Source: Perkinsus chesapeaki (Eukaryota > Perkinsozoa > Perkinsida > Perkinsidae). From it: a stretch of DNA of 50,287 nucleotides. This document shows positions 25,665-35,700 of the stretch, piece after piece. Location: assembly GCA_013115145.1 (NCBI GenBank), contig JAAPAO010000226.1, forward strand, positions 1 through 50,287. The letters run 5' to 3'. The position numbers were made by a program, and so were the translations under genes. The notes under the pieces are model-generated. The model was given only the letters and a program-made list of their open reading frames with translations. It did not search any database and had not been told where the DNA came from. Position 1 is the first letter of the stretch, and the number at the start of each line of letters is the position of its first letter.

Positions 25665-28640
25665 TCATTTATAGAAACTACTCCTAAAACGCTCATACAG
25701 TGCAATGCCGAGGCATTCTATCACCACCGTTACCACAATGTGTATGCCACAATAGAGAGCGAGTCTGAAAGGTAAAGGCGATGGTAGACGGTGCTCGGCG
25801 GCCAATGATATGTGAATCAGTTTATATAAAAATATAACAGCATAAACGAGAGCCAATATAAACGCTGGGGGGAGAGGCTTCAAGCTGCTGTACTTCGTAA
25901 CGTCCCTCAGTGTCAACGATATCGCTGCAGAGAGGTAGATGCAGCAAAGCGATTCGTAAAGTGCCCAATTCTCATATGAGCGACACTCCGTCCCAAAGTG
26001 TGGATGGTGAGGTTCGACCGACCATGTCTCAGAATTCACCAGTAGAATTAGCAGCACTTGGAGTCCAATGCCAAGAAGTAGCTGCATCAGCATGAGACAG
26101 GCTTCGACGATGAACGGGCTGGGCTGATGCATTTCCGATATCGACGTCTGGAAGCTCGGTCGTAGGAAGAGGGCAGTGAGCAAGAGAGATGGTAGGGAGT
26201 AGAGGAGGTCAAGCTTGGCGTATTGAGAGTCTGTAAGGTTATCCTCGAAATAATATAGCAATGATACACATGACACTTGGAGAATGGCATACGTCATCGC
26301 GAGACGCATAATAATCACCGCCGCCGCGAAAGCGCCTCGGCCTTGAGCCAGAACTTCGCAGCACAACCATGGCCCCTTGGATGTGTCAACACCCACAAGA
26401 CAGCCTCCAGCGAGATATTGTAGTGCTTTAGCTGTGTTCCATCTTGGGCTGTGCGAGGCCGAGCTTAATACTAGGCCAACCGCCGCAGAAGAAAGTGCCG
26501 GGATATCATTAGTGCCGTCACCGCACATCATCACAGTACGACCTTCGGCATTACAAGAGCGTACATAGCATGCCTTCGACCACGGTGTCATGCGCGTCTG
26601 GACCCTATCATCTTTCACCAGAGGGTCTGTTAGTGTACTATTCGCCTGGAGCAGCCCAATAACACTAGCCGACGCTCGAGCAGTACCATCAGCATCACCA
26701 GTACAAAGGGAACATTTTATGTTCGCCCCAGACAGTTCAGTGACGACTTTATTTGACAGCGGGTGGACTGTCATATGGATGACGACTATACCGATGAATC
26801 GGAGGTTTCCAGGAATCAACCAGTCAGCCTCAGGTACGTTACGATTCTCTCGGCCACCATACGCTATAACGCGGAAGCCACTATTGGTGTACATGTTCAC
26901 TACTTGGTAGAAGTTTGAAGGTATCGTTGCGGAGTTACTCGCAGCGCAAAGGGCTTCAGGGGCTCCTCGAACGTATAAGGCCGTAGGCCCATGGGGAGAC
27001 CCGCAGAGGACGCCAGCAAGCCGAGTGGTCGGGTCGAAGGGAGCATGAGCTATTACTGGGGCCGGGTAAGCAACATCGATGTATGTTGGGATATCGCCAT
27101 TAATCGAGAAGCATGAGGACGTGGCAAAGGAATCCTTGTTGCTGACAAGTGCCAAGCCGTCAGAGTAGTCAAATACTGTTGTCTCACGTGCTTCGTCCGG
27201 GCGAGTCGGGTACGCCGGAAAGTCGTCGCTGGCCATTTCACCAACGAACTCAAGCAGTGCTTCGTCGACAGTATCGGTGCCACGCCGACCAAGTTCTGAC
27301 TGATGGAAGACTGTCACGGCACGACGCAAGGCCCCCCCTTGGGGGGAACCTGCCGCTCGAGATGGCTCCCGTAGAACGGTAAGTGGGTTGCCATAACCAA
27401 CACCGACAACAGTGGCATCGCCAGTAGTGATGGTGTTGGTCTTGTCCAGGACGACCTGGTCCACGAGGCCAGCCAGGACCAGAGGCGGTAGAGAACCGCG
27501 CTGGGCTGCCAAGACTCCGGGAGGAAGGCGCAGAGCCGACGAGCAAGAGAGGTGTAAGACCAAAAGTGCAACAGGTAGAGCTGGAGGCAGCGCATCAGTG
27601 AGAACATCTAGAGAACTCATTATTCGGTAATGCATGGGAGCATGCTCCAATGACAACCAACTGAGCGTAAATGCCACCATGCCTGCCGCGGCCAGGAGTA
27701 GCACACACGCCAGGATAGCCTGTCTCAGACGGAACTCCGCCGCACCCCATTCGTGAGCAATAGTGGCCTCTAGATGGAGTCCTTGGAGCGTCTGGTGGCC
27801 TGTAGCCAGAACGAGAAAAGTAGCGTCGCCGCTGGCATCCAGGAGTCTTCCTCCACACAGAAGCAAAGATTCGGGTCCAGGATGTGATCCTCGAGCAGCT
27901 GGGAGAAGCTTGTACACCTCGGATTCACCCGATATGAAGGAGTGTTCAACAGTCGCAGAACCACACACCAATACGCAGTCAGCGGGTATCGAACCTGCGG
28001 TCTCCAGCTTCACAACATCACCCGGTACCAAAGCAGTAACCGGAACCTCTTCGAACACACCGCGCTGCTTCACGCGAAGGACTACACCTTCCACTGATTC
28101 ATCTGCTGCCGCTTTCATCTCCCGATAGGTTCTATACAGGAGACGCAAATGGAGTCCTCGGGCCAGGATGGTGAGCACCAATATAGTGAGGGCATAGTCG
28201 TAGTAGTGATCTAGTAGCCAGAAGCTAACGGCCACCAATTGAAACCATACAACAGGAGATGATATAAAGTAAGCCCAAAATGCTCGGCGAAACCACAACC
28301 ACGAGCTCGAGGGGAGGGCGCTGTTGAGGGCGGTGCCAGCGTACGCAGCTTTTAAGGTAGCTCGGGCCTGCGGATCTGGGGATGCTAGTTCTTCGGGCAC
28401 TGGCTGATGGAACATGCCTCGTCGGAACGACTCCTCCTCTGGAACGTACATGTAAACAGCGTTACCAATCCGAAACCACATAGCGTGTCCGTGACGGTGA
28501 AGGGGCAGCTTCCTGCCGTTGAGGTAGATGGAAGAGGAGCCTTTACTGAGGGTAGCGGTCACATTTCGCACCGAGTTCACATCGACAAAACGCTTGTAAC
28601 ATCTTGGCATAGCGTCCAGATGGACGGTGAAGGTCTCCAT
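25665..28640 (-). CDS. P5-type ATPase (ATP13A/P5B-like), intronless, with altered catalytic motif
   Basis: 991-residue polytopic membrane protein in one frame. P5B-type ATPases export polyamines or cations from endolysosomes. Visible features are the actuator loop with ISGESEVYKL (about residue 235, TGES-like), the membrane motif LPPALPVALL (about 353, P5B signature), the phosphorylation loop VVLDKTNTITTGD (about 399), RGAPEAL (normally KGAPE), CTGDADGTA (TGDN expected), the hinge MCGDGTNDIPALSSAAVG (about 706), SYENWALYES and several C-terminal membrane helices. The aspartate is kept, but the almost invariant G of DKTGT is N. Length is slightly short for the family. It lacks introns, unlike most neighbours, and may be a retrocopy or a divergent, possibly inactive, pump. 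Confidence 0.82.
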   Translation of the reverse strand: METFTVHLDAMPRCYKRFVDVNSVRNVTATLSKGSSSIYLNGRKLPLHRHGHAMWFRIGNAVYMYVPEEESFRRGMFHQPVPEELASPDPQARATLKAAYAGTALNSALPSSSWLWFRRAFWAYFISSPVVWFQLVAVSFWLLDHYYDYALTILVLTILARGLHLRLLYRTYREMKAAADESVEGVVLRVKQRGVFEEVPVTALVPGDVVKLETAGSIPADCVLVCGSATVEHSFISGESEVYKLLPAARGSHPGPESLLLCGGRLLDASGDATFLVLATGHQTLQGLHLEATIAHEWGAAEFRLRQAILACVLLLAAAGMVAFTLSWLSLEHAPMHYRIMSSLDVLTDALPPALPVALLVLHLSCSSALRLPPGVLAAQRGSLPPLVLAGLVDQVVLDKTNTITTGDATVVGVGYGNPLTVLREPSRAAGSPQGGALRRAVTVFHQSELGRRGTDTVDEALLEFVGEMASDDFPAYPTRPDEARETTVFDYSDGLALVSNKDSFATSSCFSINGDIPTYIDVAYPAPVIAHAPFDPTTRLAGVLCGSPHGPTALYVRGAPEALCAASNSATIPSNFYQVVNMYTNSGFRVIAYGGRENRNVPEADWLIPGNLRFIGIVVIHMTVHPLSNKVVTELSGANIKCSLCTGDADGTARASASVIGLLQANSTLTDPLVKDDRVQTRMTPWSKACYVRSCNAEGRTVMMCGDGTNDIPALSSAAVGLVLSSASHSPRWNTAKALQYLAGGCLVGVDTSKGPWLCCEVLAQGRGAFAAAVIIMRLAMTYAILQVSCVSLLYYFEDNLTDSQYAKLDLLYSLPSLLLTALFLRPSFQTSISEMHQPSPFIVEACLMLMQLLLGIGLQVLLILLVNSETWSVEPHHPHFGTECRSYENWALYESLCCIYLSAAISLTLRDVTKYSSLKPLPPAFILALVYAVIFLYKLIHISLAAEHRLPSPLPFRLALYCGIHIVVTVVIECLGIALYERFRSSFYK

Positions 28641-28776
28641 TGGTCCAGGTGGGAGTGGAAGCCTACAGTGTAAGACGGTCCGAATAGTAACAACAAGGCA
28701 CCAGTAGTCTTATCATGATGATGAAATAATGAATACATGAACAGTTGTCTACATTGTGTGATATACAGTAGAGTTA

Positions 28777-29468
28777 TCATATATGCCATTGCTTTCCAAA
28801 TTTACCATTCTCTGGTCTGAGAATCTGTCGAAGACTCTTCCGAGGAACGAAAGGACGCTTCTCCTTCTCGGCAATCGGGGAATGGCGAGCCTTGGACACA
28901 CTTCTGGACAGCTTCGGGCTCTTTGGCACAGTCAGCGGTATGTCGTATTGTGGCGTAATCTGAAGTCGCCGCCACTGTAGCGCACCGCACACACTAGCTC
29001 ACCCTTTCCGGGGACTTCTGTCTGTTCAGTTGCATGTATCGTTCGTTCCTTCTCAAACTTCGTTCGAGCATCGCCCGGCCCCTCGCTATCTCCTCGAGCT
29101 AATGAGCCCTCTAACGCGCATCTCGCCGGACAGCCGTGGCACCCACCTGGAGCTCCTCGGTCGATCGGGTCTTTTTCCGAGCGCCAGGAGTTATCGCACC
29201 ACGTGGCGGCACTACTCCTCCTCTAGTCAAAGCTCCCTTACGGATTCTCTTTGCGGCCGGCGGGGCAGAGGCAGGAGCCCGGCGTTGCACAATTCCCTAA
29301 GCATAACGTAAATCCCCATAACGGAACAAACGGCACTTTCTGAGGGGGCGTTCCAGGGGGTGTTTGGCCGCCGCTTTCCAGAGTTCTTTTGTGACCACCG
29401 ACCAGCGCTACTCTTCCACCAACTGGTGGGCTGATGTCGGGATACGTGCATGATGATGATGCATGCAT
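28777..29468 (-). CDS. Basic TPX2-like/spindle-associated protein (tentative)
   Basis: A small, strongly basic protein assembled from four exons. ATG complement of 29468 gives MHASSSCTYPDISPPVGG, then KRTLESGGQTPPGTPPQK. After a 35-nt intron comes GIVQRRAPASAPPAAKRIRK; then EIARGRAMLERSLRRNERYM; then ITPQYDIPLTVPKSPKLSRS, VSKARHSPIAEKEKRPFVPR and a short end. TVPKSPKLS with nearby Arg/Lys resembles TPX2 microtubule-binding segments, but the match is short. All junctions keep frame with GT-AG ends. It could be another microtubule- or DNA-binding protein. Its start lies about 155 bp downstream of the VPS51 stop. Confidence 0.45.
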
Positions 29469-29623
29469 TGGTTCTAGCAAACAGTGCAGAGTCGACAAGC
29501 AAGCTGATCGGGCAGAGCAGTATGGCTCCACATGCTGATTGAAGGCGAACGCAATTGGGGACAAATTGATAGGAAAAAATGTTATGAATGAGTCAAGTGT
29601 TCCATCTTACTAGACAGCCATTA

Positions 29624-31463
29624 TCAGGCATGGTCTTGTACCTGAAAGAAGTGCAAAGACTGATAAGCAGTATGTTGGACTCACCATAGCAGCCACGGCC
29701 AAGGCTTCATCGGGTGCTAAAACAGATTCAGCTGCGGCAACCAACTGGGACATTTCCTGGTGGACATTTGCTCCGGTATTCGACCGAACTGCATCTAAGA
29801 AGGCCTCGTATACCTGAGGGACGGAGAACGTAAAGCATGCGGTGGTGTACGATGGTTACCTTTCCCAGCACGCCCATAGGTTGAAGGCCTTCTACACCAG
29901 ATAGAGTCTCATCAAGAGACTTGGACATCTGAGATAGTTGCCTCGCTCTCTCTTCTGGCTCCTTAACCTTCGCGATCTCAGCTCCACGCTGACGGGCATA
30001 GTCGTCACATAAGCGATCGAGAAGGCCATCCAGCGCCGCTTCAGTCTTAGATTTGTCCAGGCCGGGGCAGACAGAGATAGACAGTCGCTCCACAACGGAC
30101 TGTTTCTTTATTTTCCCCAGAAGGCGTATTGTGTCCAATGTCCCCTTATCGGGTGCCCCCCATACCAGCGCTCCATCTCCGCTGAATATATCAGTAACCT
30201 CGCCAAGCATAAGTGAGCCTAGTTCCTGTGCCGTCATACCCTTCCATGCGTCCAGGACCTCCGCCGCCCCGGTAGACAGTGTTCCACAAACCATAACCAA
30301 TGGCCTCTCGCTGCCCGATGCAACACACTCCTGCTGTGCCTCGGTCAGCCTCGCCTGGGTCCACTTCCTCACCGCCATCTCTGCAAAGTGACGTACTTTA
30401 TCCCCAGTTTCATTGTGACTGTTCGCAAAGGAGAGCAAACCAGTAATAGCATCCATATCCGCCGACTCGGCTACCTTACTCAGAGCTGGAGCCAGAGCGG
30501 ATTCACGGAAGCTTTCCTCGAGAATGTTCAACGTTATGAGGGCATCTCGTACTTCAACGTATCGAGGCATGTAGAGCGTGGCTATTTGCTTGGGGGCGCA
30601 TCGTTTGAACAGTTCCCGTAGCTTTATGGACTCTATAGTGCGGAATTCTTGGGAGGCAGCCGTAGTGTCTTTTACTGCCTGGACCATCGCCAAGCGGTCA
30701 GAAGTGCCGAGATCGAAGTCGGCTTTGATTCTGTGCCGTAGCCGACTATCCGCGGCTTCCACAATGTTGAGGCACTTCTCCTCAAGATCGCGGACGGTAC
30801 GGAGGTCTTTGCCGAGCCTATGTAGAGTGCTCTCACAGTTAGCTCTGTAGCCGTTCACCAAGGTAAGGTCGTCTGTTTGTGATGCTAAAGTATCCGGAAG
30901 CTTCCTCAAAGCCTCCAGCTGCTGTACCTGATAAGCCTTAACCACTACGAGGGCTACATGCCGCCGCCGCCCACCCTATCGAGATCCGTAACAGTAGTGA
31001 CCAGTTTCCGGACGGATGGGTCCTCAGTACTGCTGCTTCTTCGAGCGATCTCACCGGCCTCTTCGATTGCCACCTCAGCAGCCCTTGCATCACCGTGATC
31101 TTTGTCCAGGATATCTCCGGTTGTCCGATTGACTTCGCTAACTGCCTTGGCAGCACCCAGGAACTTGGTACAGTTCTCATAGAGGAGCATTCGGAGGTCA
31201 GACTCGAGCTCCGCGCTGCCTTGGGACAGCTTCACATATGCTCGTGTCAGCTCAGACACGCTCTGGCTGTCATAGTCGCCTTCATTCGCAGGCAAGGCCG
31301 AATCGACAGAGTCACTGCGCCCCAAAACTTCACCAGAAGAATCAGCGGACGAACTGTCTGCATAATAGGAACCAAGGAGGAGGCCCAGGCGGCCAGGCCC
31401 CGAAGGTGAGCCCATTGGCGAATCAGGGGGATCGGTAAGTGAAGGGGATATGGCCGATGCCAT
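29624..31463 (-). CDS. VPS51: VPS51-like subunit of the GARP/EARP tethering complex
   Basis: VPS51 links the GARP and EARP complexes, which tether endosome-derived vesicles at the Golgi. ATG complement of 31463 opens MASAISPSLTDPPDSPMGSP. After an acidic leader the Vps51/Exo84/COG1-type start LESDLRMLLYENCTKFLGAA appears, then DLDR joined across a short intron to AYQVQQLEALRKLPDTLASQ. Long helices follow (DLRTVRDLEEKCLNIVEAAD, IESIKLRELFKRCAPKQIAT). The C-terminal exons give VYEAFLDAVRSNTGANVHQE and end VAAMVQDHA (stop complement of 29624-29626). Size is close to animal VPS51. Some similarity to COG1 exists, but the LR(x)LLYENxxKF motif favours VPS51. Confidence 0.72.
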
Positions 31464-31789
31464 TAAAAAAAGGAAATCTGCGGGGCAGGTCTTATTCTGT
31501 GAAAGCTAATTCTCGTAAGTGTTGCAATATTGGTGAGCATTGTCAGTACAACGTATGGTACTAAGGTGAAAGATCCACACACTGCATAAAGTGGCCTAAG
31601 CACCGAAGGACACCGGAGACACACGAGACCACGAGAATCCAATCATGACTTTATGACAGCGGAGCCGAATAAGCCGGTTGCAACTCTGCCGCGGTATGCA
31701 TAGGAAACGTTGACGTGAATTAATCGACCATACAGTGAATACAGCGAACAGCGACACGATGGTGAAATGAGTTAATGAAAACAGGGCCA
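31464..31789. other. Intergenic, nothing recognised
   Basis: About 325 bases between the VPS51 start and the stop of the unknown minus-strand gene. It should contain the VPS51 promoter; no motif is recognised. Confidence 0.4.
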
Positions 31790-32485
31790 TCAGGAAGGGC
31801 TCAGACGGTCGAACACAATACCTTTCTCGCCTCGGTGGACGTAGCCCCTCGTAAAGAGCTTCTGCAGCCATCTTCGCACAAAAACCATGCCATCAATATC
31901 ATTCGATACCAGCCGAACACCACAGCCGTTTTTGCCGCAAAGGTAAGCGTGAACATCGAGCCACGTTCTAAAGACGCTTCCAACTATGAGGCTAGTGTCC
32001 AGCGAGCACATATGTGCAGCCATTTGCACCGCTAAGTCTTGACCCTCCGGAGAGTCGAAGTCCGGCGTGATGATCTTGGGGACCTTGACCAAAGGCGAGC
32101 CAGGACCAAGTAAGGCTTCCAAAGCATCCGGCTCGTGCTGGGTGGATGGTGATGATGTCTCTTCCGACTCAGTAGATATATCGCGTAACGCTAAGGCAAG
32201 CTCTTGTGCTCTGTGAGCAGCATCAGAGTCATTGAGGACAAGACCAACCACAGGCTTGCCAGATGCTTCAACAGACCTTAGCTTCAGGCTGCGAGTAAGC
32301 CTGGCCAGCTCTTGGGGATCTGGTATGCCATCCACCATCAAAGACTCTAGCAGAGCCCATAGGGAAAATATGGCTCCGGTGACCATGTGCTGGCAGACCG
32401 GCCTAAAGGGGAAATCGAAGCGGGTAACCGTAATGATTCGCTTTACCTCCGATTGGTGTATGCTCTCTCCCATTCCCTTTGGCAC
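31790..32485 (-). CDS. Hypothetical protein, about 231 residues
   Basis: Not recognised. The open frame runs from ATG complement of 32485 (MPKGMGESIHQSEVKRIITV) through MVTGAIFSLWALLESLMVDG, ARLTRSLKLRSVEASGKPVV, DAAHRAQELALALRDIS, an acidic Ser/Thr linker, KVPKIITPDFDSPEGQDLAV and SVFRTWLDVHAYLCGK to VRRWLQKLFTRGYVHRGEKG. It looks like a soluble alpha/beta protein, with no signal peptide. An alternative 5' structure, splicing out bases after the ATG and joining an upstream exon containing LKYRSFADIDECQREWERAY, is possible. It stands between VPS51 and SBNO on the same strand. Confidence 0.5.
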   Translation of the reverse strand: MPKGMGESIHQSEVKRIITVTRFDFPFRPVCQHMVTGAIFSLWALLESLMVDGIPDPQELARLTRSLKLRSVEASGKPVVGLVLNDSDAAHRAQELALALRDISTESEETSSPSTQHEPDALEALLGPGSPLVKVPKIITPDFDSPEGQDLAVQMAAHMCSLDTSLIVGSVFRTWLDVHAYLCGKNGCGVRLVSNDIDGMVFVRRWLQKLFTRGYVHRGEKGIVFDRLSPS

Positions 32486-32700
32486 TCATCAATGTCCGCA
32501 AAGCTCCTGTACTTCAGTCGAGGAGGCTTCCTCGAGGAGAGTAGCTCGCGTGGCCGCCGTAGCAACTTGTTCGGCAGATCTGGTCGTATAAAGATAAACG
32601 TGGGGCGCCGACCACTAGTAGAAAGCCGAAGGGCAAATCCAAGCCCTGGTTCAGATGGCGGAAGGGGCTCGTACCTACCAGAAAAAAAACGGCTGCCGAA

Positions 32701-32757
32701 AAATCGGTCAACTGTTTTAGGGATCTGACTAAGATTCCTAATACAGTTAACCGATTT
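32701..32757 (-). repeat. 22-bp imperfect inverted repeat (possible 3'-UTR hairpin)
   Basis: Two arms, 32701-32722 (AAATCGGTCAACTGTTTTAG, then GG) and 32736-32757, are reverse complements with only two differences and are separated by 13 bases. In a minus-strand transcript one difference becomes a G-U pair, leaving a single mismatch in about 20 bp. It starts about 30 bases past the SBNO stop. It may be an mRNA 3'-end hairpin, or the remnant of a small inverted-repeat element. Confidence 0.65.
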
Positions 32758-32787
32758 CTATCAAGTTAGTTAAGCTTAAGTTCTATC

Positions 32788-35700
32788 TTACTCATAGAAG
32801 CCCTCCGGTATGCCTGCATCTCCTGCGTCGCTGCCAACACTCTGTAGACTGAGCCCACACCTCTTGGAGCCACGCGCGGTAGCCAATGATCGACTAGACG
32901 CCCCTCCTCCTCCATTCCCGTTATAGGAATTGAGATACCGATCGTACACTAGTCCATACGGCGTACCAACATCACTGGAAAGAGTGAGCAAGTGGGTCTC
33001 TGGGCCATTGCCAGCACACAGGAGCTCTGACTCAACCACTTCAATGCTGGACCCAATGCCACTTGAAGCACCCTTGCCACCTATCGAGAGTGGCGATGAG
33101 ACTGGCCGACGGGAGCAGTTGCTGCGTACCGCTACCGTAGGTAAGGAGATCATCCTCCCTCTTGAGAGCATCGTATTGTTCGCTATAATGATAGCTAAAC
33201 CACTTCAACAAAGCATCCTGGATCTCCACTGGCTGTATTAAACATCGATTAAGGAATAGATTAAACGCCGATACCGTCTCGCTGGGAGCGGAGGACTAAC
33301 AAGGACACCACACTTTGTTCTGCGAACCATCTACGGGAGTGGCACGTATTATCAAGGGGACTTCTAGGAGGACTTGATAACTGTTAACCACGAACGGCCT
33401 ACATCCAGAGCTCTTGCTTGTTGTGAGGAAGTGAGACCAGCACTCTCTGCAGCTGCGCAAACAATTCTGAGGAAGTCCCGTGATGATGATGTCCAGGGCC
33501 CGGGCGACTCCCAGACCTGTCTCGGCAAATCCTCCTCGTGGGGCTGAGAGAATCACAGCTCTAACGGCGTCGGAAATGGTGCAAAGAGACTCACCCATGT
33601 ACCATCTTCACTTTCATACTCAGGACCAGCTATCAGCACAAACTGTATCTTCCGCAGAGCCAAGCGGACCGCAGGCAAGTAGTAATCGAACGCACCAAAG
33701 GCCGACGATGCTGCAGGAGATGTAACTGACATGAACAACTCTTGGAGAGAGCCAGAATCGAGGCCACATCTACTACCACAGGCCTCATCGGCTTCATCGA
33801 TAGGAGTTCCAGGGCTACACGGCGTTGAAGGGTTACTGTCTACTTCTGAGCTACTAGTTGCTGGTGTCTCCGCACTGGTCACTTTCTCTACGCCGATGGC
33901 CGAGTTACGGTCGCCTCTGGTGAGGGCGCCCAGCCTAACGAGCCGCCTAGCAACTGCCGAGACAAAACGCAGTTCTCCAAGGAGAGTCGTAACCTGATCC
34001 ACCACCGTAAACCAATGACACCGCTCGATGGCGGCGGACATACCAGCAGAATATACGAAGGAGGTGAGCGTTGATTTGTCCTGTGAACTCGGCCGAGCTG
34101 TTGAACTGTCTTCTCAGCGCTCCATGGTAGCTCAAGCGCTATCATAACCCTCTGTCTGACCAAGGATGACGACCGATAACAATCTCACTCCAAGCTACCG
34201 CTGGCTACCGTCCGCCGCTCTGAGCTCGTGCGTCTGCGTGCAAAGATATGCCTGCACTGGCAGCCTCACTAATAACAGCCACTAGTTTGTCTCCGCGCTG
34301 GAAGGCCTGTTGCTCCTAAACGACGCAACCCTCCCCAGATGCCAGCCCCCACCTCCTCCTTCAAGGCTCACAATGACGTTGATATTATCTCCTGTCCTGG
34401 TAGTTTGTCGAGCTACCAACCTTGTCTTGCCACTGCTGTCAGTTTCCTGTCTTTTAGTCCTGGATAGCACTACCGATGGTAGTTGTAAACCCCTTCCTTA
34501 CCTCCCTGTTAGCTCAGCCACCTTTGTAGGCCCACCCATGAGGTCTATGAGGTCATCCAAGGGATTGGAGGGTAGCTCGAGCTTAGCTGCTTCAGCTATA
34601 TACATTTCGCATAATACAGGATCCTTGTCTCCCAAATGCTTCTTGATAGTGTACTCCAGTAAAGAGCGAGGACCTGCAGCATTCGCCCGGATAGGGGACA
34701 AGGCGCACAACTCCTCACCTAGACGTTCACCGCCCAGCTCCATCTTATCAGTGGCCTCATCCTCGTCCATTCCAGCTGCTGCCGCATTGAGCCTCGATTC
34801 CATTGTAGTCCATATGGAGAACACCACAGACTTACCCTTCAGCAAGGCTTCATTAGCCCACTGTACCGCAGCGGGCAGCTGACACATGAATCTCAGCTGC
34901 TGGGCGAGCAGGAGTAGCTCACCTTGAAGCTGAGAAGGAGTATCTTGAAGAATCTTTGGGCACTGGAGTAGAGGGCCATACCCGCCAGACTCCCCGAGGG
35001 AAGACTGATGATATCTTGCCACAGATTCGAGCACTGGTCATACAGCCGAATCTGGAGGGAGGGCAGCAGGTACCAAACACCGAGGGCGCGGAGGGCTGGC
35101 TACTTGTGCATTGGTAAGGGCCACCTTATCCACATGAAAGGTGGTGCCTTTAAAGCTGAGACATCGGGCCACCATTGTGCCTCGGGCCTTCATCTCAGCG
35201 GCTAATGCTTCCATACCCGAAGTCCCACCGAGCTTAGCAACGCTATGGAAGGCTTCAAAGTCCTAATAAGGGGAATGGTCGACATGGATAGGCTACAGGG
35301 TTACGTGGAAGGGGGTGTGAGGACCCCACATTCCCAACCTTTCGAGATAGGCAAGATTGTCTATGTCAGCTGCCACTGTTGCACTACAATAAAGGAAGGG
35401 ATGCTCTGGTAGTTTACGACTAAGCTCCAGGATAAGGTCTCCTGTACGCGAGCTGCCCTTCCTTCCTGAAACCTGAACAAAGGCAGGCCTTCTACTATGG
35501 CTTTACTCTAGACTCACGTACCTTGACATTCTTAGCCTTGTGGCATTCATCCAGGCACACAAAACCATTGCCGCCATTAAGCCACTCTAGTAGCTGCTCA
35601 TATCGACTTTTCCCTTTAGTGCCCTCCTAATCAGCACCACCACCGTGGACCCTGCTACAACCCCATCCCTTTGGCCCTTACCTTAGCCTTCTGTGGTGTT

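Noticed and set aside
27985-28012. T-loop-like GGTATCGAACCTGC inside the P5 ATPase
   Set aside because: It encodes the conserved LETAGSIPADCVL segment of the ATPase; the resemblance to a tRNA is chance.
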